A program made the position numbers and the translations under genes. From JAHDHW01 sp963793295 (GTDB taxonomy: Bacteria > Bacteroidota > Bacteroidia > Chitinophagales > Saprospiraceae), in the NCBI GenBank assembly GCA_963793295.1, contig CAWBZX010000013.1, positions 496,001 through 560,000 on the forward strand: DNA of 64,000 nt. Direction: 5' to 3'. The notes beneath the pieces are model-generated. The model was given only the letters and a program-made list of their open reading frames with translations, was not told where the DNA came from and searched no databases. This document shows positions 1 to 8,707 of this stretch, in pieces; position 1 is the stretch's first letter; each line of letters begins with the position of its first letter.

Positions 1-440
1 TCTTTCCGGTTGATCAATCCCTCCAACTGTGCAATTCCAAGGTTGGCATAAAGGGGGAGTTCATCTCCAATGATCGCTCTGACATCAAAATCGGGAAACG
101 CATCGTCATTATATAACAGCGATCGACATGATCCCAGTCCCATGCCCATTCCAAACTCTTTACAGGCCCGGGCTAAATTGTGATTTATTATTTTTGCAAA
201 CTCAGTTCCTCCAGTCATACTGGAAACCCAAATCGGTGTGTGCAGATTTTTACCAAGAAATTGAAAAGGACTAAGATTTCCTTTTTGAGGATGGCCTGAG
301 AGAAGAGGTTCATAATAAAAGCGGCTATCTAATTTCCCTTCCTCAATTTGTGATTGAAAAGCCAATTCAATGTGATCGCGCTTACGAGCAGTTGCATTGG
401 GATCGCTATCAGGTAACTTATGTAATAATTTATCTTTCAA
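1..440 (-). CDS. fni: Type 2 isopentenyl-diphosphate delta-isomerase, N-terminal part (cut by window edge)
   Basis: Interconverts IPP and DMAPP in isoprenoid synthesis; the type 2 enzyme is an FMN/NADPH-dependent cytosolic TIM barrel. The visible N-terminus carries family hallmarks: ARKRDHIELA, YEPLLSGHPQKG, FLGKNLHTPIWVSSMTGGTE and FGMGMGLGSCRSLL. The C-terminal half lies beyond base 1. No ATG is in frame upstream of the first conserved residues before a stop near 463-465, so a TTG at 438-440 (Leu-Lys-Asp-Lys) is the best start. A minus-strand TAATTTTG (478-485) fits a -7 element that would give a short leader. Family identity is confident; the start is not. Confidence 0.85.
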   Translation of the reverse strand, partial: MKDKLLHKLPDSDPNATARKRDHIELAFQSQIEEGKLDSRFYYEPLLSGHPQKGNLSPFQFLGKNLHTPIWVSSMTGGTEFAKIINHNLARACKEFGMGMGLGSCRSLLYNDDAFPDFDVRAIIGDELPLYANLGIAQLEGLINRK

Positions 441-755
441 TTTTTTCTTAGTATATGGTATGTATCAAAAAAGATCGCAAAATTAAATCAATAATAAGAC
501 AATCCCTATTCAAAACTGTTTTACAAACAAAGGAATTAATGAATGGTTTACGTAAAAATATGGATTCAAATCCTAAAGATTCAATTTTTAAGGGGATATA
601 AAATAGATTAACGGAGCGAAAAAAGTTCATAAAAAAAGAGGTCAAAATTGATTGTTTTAAATGAGTGCTTTTTTACGCTCAAAAATAATTGTGCGAAAAT
701 TAAACTGATCTTCAATCACTTACAAATGGGCTTTGCCACTTTTTTCAAGAAAAGC
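441..755. other. Non-coding gap between divergent fni and rplM
   Basis: AT-rich sequence between two divergent genes. The only open frame (minus strand, 448-645) is a low-complexity, hydrophobic 65-residue translation with no recognisable domain and is probably chance. Apart from the fni -7-like element at 478-485, no hairpin, riboswitch or repeat was recognised. Confidence 0.6.
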
Positions 756-786
756 TTGTTTATTGAAAGAAAGAAAAGTACCTTTG
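756..786 (+). promoter_or_regulatory. Bacteroidota-type promoter for the rplM operon
   Basis: TTG at 756-758, a 20-nt spacer, then TACCTTTG at 779-786, matching the -33/-7 consensus TTTG/TAnnTTTG used by the primary sigma factor of Bacteroidota. Transcription would start near 792, leaving a leader of about 55 nt before rplM. Confidence 0.7.
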
Positions 787-847
787 CAACCGCAAAAAAA
801 GAGAGAGTTTTTTAATCTTATTTTAATCTTTTTAAAAATCATAAAAA

Positions 848-1297
848 GTGAATACGTTAAGTTATAAAACAAAGTCGGCAAAGAAGGAAGAGGTAGAACG
901 TAAATGGTACATCATCGATGCTGAAAACCAGGTTGTTGGCCGCATGTCTTCAAGAATTGCAACGGTTTTACGAGGAAAGCATAAATCTTCTTATACACCA
1001 CATGTAGATACAGGAGATTATGTAATTGTGATTAATGCGGAAAAAGTACGTTTTACTGGCAATAAATGGGCTCAGAAAGAATATATTACTTTTTCTGGTT
1101 ACCCAGGTGGTCAAAAAAAGCGTGTAGCAAAAGAGCAATTAGAAAAGAAACCATTTGCAATTATTGAGGCTGCAGTGAAAGGTATGTTGCCCAAAAATAC
1201 ACTTGGTAGAGCGATGTACAAAAAACTTTTTGTGTATTCTGGGTCGGAGCATCCACACAGTGCACAGAAGCCTTTAGAATTTGATAATAGATTCTAA
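848..1297 (+). CDS. rplM: 50S ribosomal protein L13
   Basis: Early-assembling large-subunit protein that contacts 23S rRNA. The 149-residue length is normal. Family motifs are WYIIDA (20-25), GRMSSRIATVLRGK (31-44) and KGMLPKNTLGR (111-121). The start is GTG at 848; it is chosen because the N-terminus NTLSYKT is characteristic of Bacteroidota L13 and no ATG lies nearby. First gene of the rplM-rpsI-rpsB-tsf operon, served by the promoter at 756-786. A GTG start in a highly expressed ribosomal gene is mildly unusual here. Confidence 0.97.
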   Translation: MNTLSYKTKSAKKEEVERKWYIIDAENQVVGRMSSRIATVLRGKHKSSYTPHVDTGDYVIVINAEKVRFTGNKWAQKEYITFSGYPGGQKKRVAKEQLEKKPFAIIEAAVKGMLPKNTLGRAMYKKLFVYSGSEHPHSAQKPLEFDNRF

Positions 1298-1340
1298 AAT
1301 TTAAATTTAAATTTAAAATTTTTAAAATACGCATTTGCAT

Positions 1341-1727
1341 ATGGAAATGATTAATGCCATCGGGAGAAGAAAAGCATCCGTCGCCAGAGTTTATCTAACA
1401 AAAGGAGATGGAAAAATCACGGTTAACGGAAAAGACTATAAAGAATACTTCCCGCAAACACATGTTCAGGCAAATATAACTGATCCTTTTTCGGCTGTTG
1501 AAGTTGAAAATATTTACGATGTAAAAGTAAATGTCGACGGAGGTGGCTTCAAAGGGCAATCAGAGGCTATTCGAATGGCAATTGCACGAGCTCTTGTAAA
1601 ACTCAATGAAGACTTTCGTAGTCCTCTTAAGAGTAAAAAATATCTTCGACGTGATGCTCGAGTTGTTGAACGTAAGAAATATGGTAAGCCCAAAGCGAGA
1701 AAGAGCTTCCAGTTCAGCAAGCGTTAA
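1341..1727 (+). CDS. rpsI: 30S ribosomal protein S9
   Basis: Small-subunit protein whose C-terminal tail reaches the P-site tRNA. MEMINAIGRRKASVARVYL at the N-terminus and the basic C-terminus ending KARKSFQFSKR (terminal Lys-Arg) are diagnostic. The frame could open at a TTG at 1335, but the ATG at 1341 gives the usual 128 residues and the usual N-terminus, so it is preferred. It follows rplM by 43 nt, the conserved L13-S9 pair, in the same operon. Confidence 0.96.
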   Translation: MEMINAIGRRKASVARVYLTKGDGKITVNGKDYKEYFPQTHVQANITDPFSAVEVENIYDVKVNVDGGGFKGQSEAIRMAIARALVKLNEDFRSPLKSKKYLRRDARVVERKKYGKPKARKSFQFSKR

Positions 1728-1808
1728 TATTGATTTTCTGTTATCGGTTGTTTTTCTTGAAAAGCTGTTCCCGATGACATTTTACAAAATTTAAACATTT
1801 AAATAAAA

Positions 1809-2561
1809 ATGGCTAAACCTACATATAACGAATTATTGGATGCAGGTGTTCATTTTGGGCATCTAAAGAAAAAATGGAACCCTAAGATGTCGCCATATAT
1901 TTTCATGGAGCGTAAAGGGATTCATATCATTGATCTTAATCGTTCTCTCGAATGCCTGGATAAAGCTGCCAATGCAATGAAACACATTGCCAAATCAGGC
2001 CGTAAAATTATGTTTGTCGCAACGAAGAAACAAGCGAGAAAAATTGTTGCTGATGCAGCACTAAGTGTCGGAATGCCCTTTGTGACAGAGCGATGGTTGG
2101 GAGGTATGATGACGAATTTCTCTACAATTCGTAAGTCTGTTAAAAAGATGAATAACATTGATAGGATGTTGGCGGATGGTAGTTTGACAAGCGTAACTAA
2201 AAAGGAGCGTCTTACGTTGACCCGAGCGCGCAACAAATTGGAAAGAGTTCTTGGAGGTATCGCCAACTTAAATCGTCTTCCTGCCGCTGTCTTTATTATT
2301 GATATTTCACATGAACATATTGCTTTGGCTGAAGCACAAAAACTTGGAATGCGTACGATTGCAATGGTAGATACTAATTCTGATCCAACTACTGTTGACT
2401 TTCCTATTCCTGCAAATGATGATGCTTCAAAATCAATTACTATAGTTACCAATTACATGGTAGAAGCGATCAAAGAAGGACTTAAAGAGCGCAATAGTAG
2501 CAACGCAGAGAAAGAAGCTGCTTCAGCTGCTTCAGGTACTACAGGTACAGGTAGCAATTAA
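1809..2561 (+). CDS. rpsB: 30S ribosomal protein S2
   Basis: Small-subunit protein needed for S1 binding and initiation. The N-terminus ELLDAGVHFGHLKKKWNPKM and the motifs FVATKKQA, TERWLGGMMTNF and PIPANDDA are standard S2 signatures. At 250 residues it is normal for the phylum, ending in a low-complexity Ala/Ser/Gly/Thr tail (about 232-250) unlikely to be structured. It sits 81 nt after rpsI and 37 nt before tsf in one operon. Confidence 0.97.
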   Translation: MAKPTYNELLDAGVHFGHLKKKWNPKMSPYIFMERKGIHIIDLNRSLECLDKAANAMKHIAKSGRKIMFVATKKQARKIVADAALSVGMPFVTERWLGGMMTNFSTIRKSVKKMNNIDRMLADGSLTSVTKKERLTLTRARNKLERVLGGIANLNRLPAAVFIIDISHEHIALAEAQKLGMRTIAMVDTNSDPTTVDFPIPANDDASKSITIVTNYMVEAIKEGLKERNSSNAEKEAASAASGTTGTGSN

Positions 2562-2598
2562 TGAATTTATATTAAAATAACTTGATAATATTTATAAC

Positions 2599-3435
2599 AT
2601 GGATATGGTAAAAATTTCGGCTACGGATGTCAAAAAATTACGTGACCAAACTGGTGCGGGAATGATGGATTGCAAAAAAGCTTTGACAGAAGCTGGTGGT
2701 GATTTTGAAAAAGCAATTGACTTCCTTCGTAAAAAAGGTCAAAAATTATCTGTAAAAAGAGCTGACCGCGATGCTAAAGAAGGTGTTGTAGTAGCGATTG
2801 TAAATGATGATCATACAAAGGGAGTTGCAGTAAGACTTAGCTGTGAGACTGACTTTGTAGCAAAAAATGAAGATTTCATAAATCTTGTCAAGAGGTTTGC
2901 AAATATAGCTTTGGAAAATCTTCCTGCAAGTAAAGAAGATCTTTTGGCTCTTCCATTTGATGGGATTACCATAGGCGAAAAAGTAACAGAACAATTAGGT
3001 GTCATTGGAGAGAAGATAGAAATGGCCGATTACCAAAAGCTAGAGGCTCCTTTAGTTGCTCCTTACATTCACATGGGATACAAAGCTGGTGTTTTGGTAG
3101 GATTGAATAAGGCGGCTGGAGATTTCTATGATGCCGGACGCGATGTTGCAATGCAGGTTGCTGCTATGAAGCCAATAGCTGTAGATAAAGATGGAGTGGA
3201 TTCAAGCATTGTTGAAAAAGAAATCGAAATCGGAAAAGATCAAGCCAGACAGGAAGGCAAGCCTGAAGCAATGTTAGAAAAAATTGCAGTAGGTAAATTA
3301 AATAAATTCTTTAGAGAAAATACATTGCTTAACCAGGCTTTTGTAAAAGGCAATAAAGAATCAGTTGCTGATTTCCTGAAAAGTCTTGATAAGGATTTAA
3401 CCGTTACTGACTTCAAACATATAACATTAGGTTAA
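2599..3435 (+). CDS. tsf: Elongation factor Ts
   Basis: Guanine-nucleotide exchange factor for EF-Tu. The N-terminal UBA-like helix bundle with VKKLRDQTGAGMMDCKKAL is diagnostic, as is SCETDFVAKNEDF in the core. At 278 residues it is of normal length. The start at 2599 gives MDMVKISATDV; the second ATG at 2605 is an equally possible start. Last gene of the translation operon, followed after 17 nt by a strong intrinsic terminator. Confidence 0.97.
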   Translation: MDMVKISATDVKKLRDQTGAGMMDCKKALTEAGGDFEKAIDFLRKKGQKLSVKRADRDAKEGVVVAIVNDDHTKGVAVRLSCETDFVAKNEDFINLVKRFANIALENLPASKEDLLALPFDGITIGEKVTEQLGVIGEKIEMADYQKLEAPLVAPYIHMGYKAGVLVGLNKAAGDFYDAGRDVAMQVAAMKPIAVDKDGVDSSIVEKEIEIGKDQARQEGKPEAMLEKIAVGKLNKFFRENTLLNQAFVKGNKESVADFLKSLDKDLTVTDFKHITLG

Positions 3436-3452
3436 AATGATGTAGTAAACTT

Positions 3453-3487
3453 AAAAAGCGAATTATTCCAAATAATTCGCTTTTTTT
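3453..3487 (+). terminator. Intrinsic terminator after tsf
   Basis: A perfect 15-bp stem (3453-3467 with 3471-3485) around a CCA loop, with the descending arm ending in a run of T. It separates the ribosomal operon from pyrH. Confidence 0.9.
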
Positions 3488-3532
3488 ATGACCTTTAAAA
3501 ATCAATTTATCTTTTAAAACTAATTTGAAATA

Positions 3533-4246
3533 ATGGCCAGAAAATATAAGCGAATATTATTGAAATTAAGTGGTGAATCTCTCATGGGAGAGAAAGAATT
3601 TGGGATACAGCCTAAAATGCTTATCCACTACGCTGAGCAAATCAAAGAGTTAGTTGAAGATGGAATAGAAGTAGCTATTGTGATTGGTGGAGGAAACATA
3701 TTTAGAGGCTTGCAAGCTGAACATTCTGGAATCGAACGTGTTCAGGGCGACTATATGGGGATGTTGGCAACCGTGATCAACGGGATGGCGCTTCAAAGTG
3801 CATTGGAAGGTTTGGGTGTTTATACCAGATTAGTTACAGCAATTGAGATGAAACAAATCGCCGAGCCATATATTAGGCGCCGAGCAATCCGGCATTTGGA
3901 GAAAGGCAGGGTCGTTATTTTTTCGGCAGGAACAGGCAGTCCTTACTTCACAACCGATTCCGCTGCTGCACTTCGGGCAAATGAATTGAACGCTGACGTA
4001 ATTCTTAAAGGAACACGTGTTGACGGAATCTATTCTGCTGATCCGGAAAAAGATCCTTCTGCAAAAAGATTTGACCGACTTTCATTCGCTCAAGTAATAA
4101 GCTTAGGTTTGAGCGTGATGGATATGACTGCATTTACACTTTGTCAGGAGAATAACATTCCGATTATAGTTTTTGATATTAACGATAAAACGAATCTGAA
4201 AAAGATCATCAATGGTGAAAAAGTAGGAACATTGGTTGAAGGCTAG
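3533..4246 (+). CDS. pyrH: UMP kinase
   Basis: Phosphorylates UMP to UDP with ATP; bacterial hexameric amino-acid-kinase fold, cytosolic, pyrimidine nucleotide synthesis. KLSGES at 11-16, IGGGNIFRG at 51-59 and the uridylate-binding region DSAAALRANE at 142-151 are visible. Length of 237 residues is standard. It lies downstream of tsf as in many genomes, but the usual next gene frr is missing: comF comes next on the opposite strand with a 26-nt convergent gap. Confidence 0.97.
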   Translation: MARKYKRILLKLSGESLMGEKEFGIQPKMLIHYAEQIKELVEDGIEVAIVIGGGNIFRGLQAEHSGIERVQGDYMGMLATVINGMALQSALEGLGVYTRLVTAIEMKQIAEPYIRRRAIRHLEKGRVVIFSAGTGSPYFTTDSAAALRANELNADVILKGTRVDGIYSADPEKDPSAKRFDRLSFAQVISLGLSVMDMTAFTLCQENNIPIIVFDINDKTNLKKIINGEKVGTLVEG

Positions 4247-4272
4247 TTTTAGCAGATCGCTCTTTTTTAACT

Positions 4273-4974
4273 TTAGGTATTAGCAAAAGCAATAGTAGCC
4301 AAACTTACTTTTGTATGGGGAATCTCCAAAATTTTCAATGCGCAGGCCTCCAGAGTTGCACCGGTTGTCAATACATCGTCAACGATCAAAATATGTTTAT
4401 TTTGTAAAAGATCAGAGTCATTAATTTTAAAAACACCCTGTACATTTTCTAACCGTTCAAGTCTGGTTTTCTTGGTTTGCGTTTCAGTCATTTTAGTACG
4501 AACGAGTATATTTCGCTTCCACGCTATTTCCATTGTTTCTGCGAGACCTTTTGCGAACATATCACTTTGATTATATCCTCTTTTAGATTCTTTTTTTGGA
4601 TGTAGCGGAACAGGAATGATGAGGTCAATAGTTTCGTAAAAAGGAGATTTTTTTAAAACCTTTCCATAAAGATTACCCAACTTAACCCCCACTTCAGATC
4701 TACCTTTATATTTTAAATTGTGAATGAGATGCTGGACATGGCCACCTTTGGCGAAATGGTAAAACGATGATCCACTCTCGATATTTATTCGTCCCCAAAA
4801 ACGATCTGTAAATAAATTTTCTTTCTCAAGATGGAACCCTGTTTTGGGTAGTTTGAATTGACAGGAAATGCAAATTGCCTCTTGATCCGGGGTTATGTTT
4901 TTACCGCAGGAAAGACAGAGTTGAGGATAAAAAAGGGAAACAAAACCACCGAATAAATTTTCCAACAATTTCAT
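4273..4974 (-). CDS. ComF family phosphoribosyltransferase-like protein
   Basis: ComF-type protein with an N-terminal zinc-finger-like segment (Cys20, Cys23, Cys35, Cys38) and a C-terminal type I phosphoribosyltransferase domain with the PRPP loop ILIVDDVLTTGAT (195-207). The length of 233 residues is typical. ComF proteins are linked to DNA uptake in naturally competent bacteria, but the substrate is unknown and no other competence gene is in this window. Convergent with pyrH. Confidence 0.88.
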   Translation of the reverse strand: MKLLENLFGGFVSLFYPQLCLSCGKNITPDQEAICISCQFKLPKTGFHLEKENLFTDRFWGRINIESGSSFYHFAKGGHVQHLIHNLKYKGRSEVGVKLGNLYGKVLKKSPFYETIDLIIPVPLHPKKESKRGYNQSDMFAKGLAETMEIAWKRNILVRTKMTETQTKKTRLERLENVQGVFKINDSDLLQNKHILIVDDVLTTGATLEACALKILEIPHTKVSLATIAFANT

Positions 4975-5004
4975 GTTAGGAAAATAGTGATAATTTCGAT
5001 AATT

Positions 5005-5039
5005 AAAAAACGTCTGCCCGGTTTACACTGGACAGACGC
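5005..5039 (-). terminator. Intrinsic terminator after the DegS-like protease gene
   Basis: On the minus strand CGTCTGTCC pairs with GGGCAGACG (one G-T pair) around an eight-base-scale loop, followed by TTTTTT (the A run at 5005-5010 on the plus strand). It lies between the protease stop and the comF start, so comF probably has its own promoter. Confidence 0.75.
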
Positions 5040-5175
5040 ATCAAAACAAAACGAAAAACCAACTTTAAACAAGTCTTTTATCTATTTCTTCTAACCAAAA
5101 ATTGTTAAAAATTGTTGCAGGGAAAGTGTTAATAATTTCCTAAAAACAAAATTGATAACTTTGGCATTTCAATAT

Positions 5176-6360
5176 TTAATTTGCATTTTTCAAGCGAACC
5201 GGAAAGTTTTTAGATTTTCCATTTCGATTGACAGTAAGAGTTAATGTATCACCTACTTTAGCACTTCCGACGATTTCCTGCAATTCAGGGGACGATTTCA
5301 CTTCCCGATCATCAATTTTCACAATCACATCATTGGGAAGAAGTCCTGCGTATTGAGCTGCACTTCCTTCGACTACGTTCTTGATGACTACTCCTTGAGT
5401 GATATCCAGATTAAGCTCTTCAGAAAGTTCTCCATCGAGGTCCATGATTGCAATCCCTAAATAACCTCTTTGATAGCTTCCAAATTCAATAATATCATTG
5501 ACAATTTTTTTCATGATATTAACAGGAATGGCAAAGGAATAACCAGAGAAATAACCGGTACGGGTAGCGATAGCTGTATTGATTCCCAATAGATTTCCTT
5601 GAGCATCTACTAAGGCCCCACCGCTATTTCCGGGATTAACTGCAGCATCAGTTTGAATGAATGCTTCGATAGCATCCTGGCCATTGATAATATTTATATC
5701 TCGTCCCTTTGCACTTATAATTCCAGCCGTAACTGTTGACGTTAACTCAAGTGGATTTCCAACGGCAAGAACCCATTGACCAACTTTTGAATTATTGGAA
5801 TCTGCATATTTTAATGTAGGAAGATTATTTGCCTCAATTTTTAATACGGCCATATCTGTTTTTGCATCGGTTCCAATGATGGTTGCTTGAAATTGTCGAT
5901 TATCATAAAGAGTTACTTCCACTTCGTCAGCAAATTCGATGACATGATTGTTAGTAACGATATACCCGTCCTCTGAAATAATAACTCCTGAACCAGTTCC
6001 CTGTTTGATTTGATTAGGCGAACCGAAAGGATTGCCGAAAAAAAGATCATCGCCAAATAAGCCTTTGAAAGGATCCTGGCTTCGATTTTTTTGCCGTCTC
6101 TGATTGGCTAATGATTCACTTTCAGCCGCTTTAATGTGTACAACAACCGGCATAGCTTTTTCAGCCGCTTCTGTAAAATCAAAAGGTAGCACAGCTGTGC
6201 CTGCTTTCATATTGATCTTGGCACTAACTGGCGTGGCATATACTGGATTGAATCTTTGGAATTGAATTTGTTCAAATTTTAGAAAATAAACACCACCAAG
6301 GACAACTAGTCCTCCAAATACTCCGGCAACAATCAAAGGGATTATCTTTTTCATATGCAT
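5176..6360 (-). CDS. HtrA/Do-family serine protease with one PDZ domain (DegS-like)
   Basis: Envelope quality-control protease. An N-terminal membrane anchor (about 4-27) precedes a trypsin-like domain with the triad His139 (TNNHV), Asp169 (DAKTDM) and Ser246 (NPGNSGGAL), then a single PDZ domain (about 295-390). Classical DegP has two PDZ domains; one PDZ plus an anchor is the DegS layout, so it may act as a periplasm-facing regulatory protease, although no partner anti-sigma with a membrane segment is nearby. ATGs at 6360 and 6354 are both plausible starts. The upstream neighbour is divergent. Confidence 0.93.
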   Translation of the reverse strand: MHMKKIIPLIVAGVFGGLVVLGGVYFLKFEQIQFQRFNPVYATPVSAKINMKAGTAVLPFDFTEAAEKAMPVVVHIKAAESESLANQRRQKNRSQDPFKGLFGDDLFFGNPFGSPNQIKQGTGSGVIISEDGYIVTNNHVIEFADEVEVTLYDNRQFQATIIGTDAKTDMAVLKIEANNLPTLKYADSNNSKVGQWVLAVGNPLELTSTVTAGIISAKGRDINIINGQDAIEAFIQTDAAVNPGNSGGALVDAQGNLLGINTAIATRTGYFSGYSFAIPVNIMKKIVNDIIEFGSYQRGYLGIAIMDLDGELSEELNLDITQGVVIKNVVEGSAAQYAGLLPNDVIVKIDDREVKSSPELQEIVGSAKVGDTLTLTVNRNGKSKNFPVRLKNAN

Positions 6361-6611
6361 GTTTTTAATTATTTAACGAAAACCTGAACACTACTTTTAT
6401 ACTGTAATGGTGAAAAATTAACGCCTGGTAAAACCCATTGTTTCTAGGCAATATTAATTTAACTTGTTCTTAACAGCAACGTTTTTTATAAATATCTCGT
6501 TAACAATTTATATTTTTGGTAACGATATATAAAATGACGTTCTTTTCATCTTAAAATCCGATATACTTTAACTGGTTTAAACAACCCATTTGTAATAATA
6601 GATACATCGAA

Positions 6612-7208
6612 ATGACTGTTAGTATGAAAAATTCTCTTCATAAAGAGATAAACCTTTTCGAGTTATTACAGCCCGAAACAAAACTTGAAAAACAATTAAT
6701 TGAGATCGAAGAATTTAGAAAAGGTTTGTTTTGGGGAAAACCACGTTTCGGTCATCCCGAAGGAATGGTCGTATATCATATTAAAGAGGTGCTTGATAAT
6801 ATCCAAAAATTGCAAATAAAAGGCGAAGTAAGAGATCAGCTTCGAATGATTGCATACTCACATGATACCTTTAAGTATGCCGAAGAAAAAATAGGAAAAG
6901 GGCCTGATCGATCCAATCATCATTCGGTCCTTGCCAGAAAATTTATGGAAAAGTATACTGACGATCAAAGCTTGTTAGATGTTATTGAGTACCATGATGA
7001 AGCTTATTATTGCTGGCGTTTACAACATTTGTATAATCGAAAAGAAGAAGGAACTGCACGAATGAGAGATTTAGTTGAAAGACTCAACGGTAGTATGCAA
7101 TTATTTTATCTTTTCTTTAAATGTGACACCAAAACCGGTGATAAAATACAAGCTCCTTTACACTGGTTTGAAAATACGGTGGAGAGTATTGAAGTGGTAA
7201 AAATCTAG
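6612..7208 (+). CDS. HD-domain protein, probable metal-dependent phosphohydrolase
   Basis: A 198-residue cytosolic protein with an HD-superfamily pattern: a His in MVVYHIKEV, the His-Asp pair in YSHDTFKYAEEK, a following NHHSVLARKF and VIEYHDEAYY. Members hydrolyse phosphate esters, often of nucleotides; nothing visible fixes the substrate. It stands alone, divergent from the protease gene. There is no signal peptide or transmembrane segment. A TATTTTTG (6511-6518) resembles a -7 element but lacks a clear upstream partner. Confidence 0.6.
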   Translation: MTVSMKNSLHKEINLFELLQPETKLEKQLIEIEEFRKGLFWGKPRFGHPEGMVVYHIKEVLDNIQKLQIKGEVRDQLRMIAYSHDTFKYAEEKIGKGPDRSNHHSVLARKFMEKYTDDQSLLDVIEYHDEAYYCWRLQHLYNRKEEGTARMRDLVERLNGSMQLFYLFFKCDTKTGDKIQAPLHWFENTVESIEVVKI

Positions 7209-7343
7209 TTAATTTACAGTTTCCCAAGTCCATTACATTAGACAATTTTTTAAATTGAGTTAAATCTTATAAGAAGGAAACTTTTTATAAAAAAACGAGG
7301 TTTTATTTATTGTTTAAAGCCAGCCTAGCTAGTAAATACAAAA

Positions 7344-7373
7344 TTGTATTTCATGTAAATATTTTTATCTTTA
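7344..7373 (+). promoter_or_regulatory. Promoter of the ECF sigma factor gene
   Basis: TTG at 7344-7346, a 19-nt spacer and TATCTTTA at 7366-7373, one base off the TAnnTTTG consensus. Predicted transcription start is about 7378-7380, almost at the ATG at 7382, implying a leaderless or near-leaderless mRNA. Confidence 0.5.
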
Positions 7374-7381
7374 TGATACAC

Positions 7382-7966
7382 ATGGCAGACGAAAAAAGGA
7401 ACATTAAGAATCACGAAAGGATCTTCGAGGAAGAATTCTATCCTAATGCTGATGCATTGTACAACTTTGCATTTAACCTTACTTATAGCGAAGCCGACGC
7501 AAATGACCTTGTGCAAGAAACTTATTTGAAGGCATATCGGTTTATTGACAAGTACATTGAAGGTACTAATGCGAAGGCCTGGCTTTTTAAGATACTTAAA
7601 AATGCTTTTATAAATCAATATCGAAAAGATAGTAAAAGACCTACGAAAGTAGATTTTGAAGAAATCGTTAGCTATCAAAACGAAGAAGATACTAAGTATT
7701 CAGGATATATCGATTTGAGGCAGGAAATCTATCAATCTATGATGGGTGATGAGGTGACAAATGCCGTCAATGCTCTACCCGTTGATTTCCGGTCTGTAAT
7801 TCTTTTATGTGATATCGAAGGGTTCACTTATGAGGAAATAGCCAAAATAACTGATATCCCAATAGGTACGGTTCGATCAAGATTACACCGTGCACGGAAC
7901 ATGTTGAAAGAAAAGCTGAAAGATTATGCTGAATCTGTCGGATTCAAAGACAAACGCTCTCAGTAA
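7382..7966 (+). CDS. RNA polymerase ECF-type sigma-70 factor
   Basis: A group IV sigma factor. Region 2 is seen in DALYNFAFNLTYSEADANDL and QETYLKAYRF; region 4 with its helix-turn-helix is in FTYEEIAKITDIPIGTVRSR. The frame is open from 7310, but the ATG at 7382 gives a normal 194-residue protein and fits the predicted transcription start; ATG 7373 is also possible. A small anti-sigma-like gene follows 200 bp downstream, a pair common in Bacteroidota. The regulon cannot be told from sequence. Confidence 0.92.
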   Translation: MADEKRNIKNHERIFEEEFYPNADALYNFAFNLTYSEADANDLVQETYLKAYRFIDKYIEGTNAKAWLFKILKNAFINQYRKDSKRPTKVDFEEIVSYQNEEDTKYSGYIDLRQEIYQSMMGDEVTNAVNALPVDFRSVILLCDIEGFTYEEIAKITDIPIGTVRSRLHRARNMLKEKLKDYAESVGFKDKRSQ

Positions 7967-8168
7967 TTTACAAACTAAGCTGCTAATTTTTTAAAAACAA
8001 TTGTCATGAATTTAACTGGGTTTCAAATGCAAATTATTATTAGATCATTTCAGGCTAGTCCGAAATGTGATTGCAGTTGTACCTCTCTTGATTTTTGACA
8101 ATGTTTTAACGAAGGGCTAAATTATTTGTTAAACTCGAAAAAAAATAGCAGTCAAAAAAAATTGACCA

Positions 8169-8411
8169 ATGGGGAATCAAGAAAGTCAACACGATCTCAT
8201 TAGAAAAGTAAATATGTATTTGGATAATGAGTTGAGTAAAGAGGCCGAGCGAGAATTATTAATGGAGATCAAACAAAATCCAGTTTATTTTGAATTATTA
8301 AACAAAGAACAATCTTTTCGGGAATTTATTAAAAGTAAGGTTCATCGTCGTAAGGTTTCACCAGCACTTATCCAGTCTATTAAGGAAAAAATACGTATCA
8401 ATCCCATCTAA
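8169..8411 (+). CDS. Small anti-sigma-like protein lacking zinc-binding residues
   Basis: An 80-residue soluble protein: an N-terminal helical part (VNMYLDNELSKEAERELL) like the anti-sigma domain of ECF partners, a linker, and a basic C-terminus (SKVHRRKVSPALIQSIKEKI). The His-x3-Cys-x2-Cys zinc motif of ZAS anti-sigma factors is absent, as is a transmembrane segment. Position just after the ECF sigma gene suggests it binds that factor in the cytosol; this is inferred from context and similarity by eye. Confidence 0.65.
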   Translation: MGNQESQHDLIRKVNMYLDNELSKEAERELLMEIKQNPVYFELLNKEQSFREFIKSKVHRRKVSPALIQSIKEKIRINPI

Positions 8412-8519
8412 ATTTTAAATAAAGTTAGAAAGAGAATCTAAATCCGATTTTAAACTATTAACAAAGTGTTGAATGCCGGATATACATTCGCAACATAGCC
8501 GCATATTGAACAATCTTGA

Positions 8520-8551
8520 TTTGATGTTTGAAAAATAATGTAGTACTTTTG
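8520..8551 (+). promoter_or_regulatory. Promoter upstream of prfA
   Basis: TTTG at 8520-8523, a 20-nt spacer and TACTTTTG at 8544-8551, a full match to the phylum consensus. Transcription would start near 8557, giving an unusually long leader of about 150 nt before prfA, with a 7-bp hairpin (CAAAAGG/CCTTTTG) near 8640-8660. Confidence 0.7.
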
Positions 8552-8707
8552 GACTTCGAAAGTAGACTTATCATTTCAAACAAATCATTGATGTTACATT
8601 TCATTTCAAATCAATTCTACTAGCTACTCCATCAAGTTAGCAAAAGGGTTTCTCCTTTTGGATAATCTTCTTTTTAAATCCAATCAGTTATAGTAAAAAT
8701 TAGAATA

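Noticed and set aside
448..645. 65-codon minus-strand frame between fni and rplM
   Set aside because: Low-complexity hydrophobic translation, no promoter or homologue evident; more likely leader DNA.
1922..2452. Long 176-codon frame opposite rpsB
   Set aside because: It lies wholly antisense to a conserved ribosomal gene and shows no recognisable domain; its openness follows from codon use of rpsB.
5156..5163. TAACTTTG as a plus-strand promoter
   Set aside because: No TTG at the proper distance and no plus-strand gene follows; it lies just past the protease stop.
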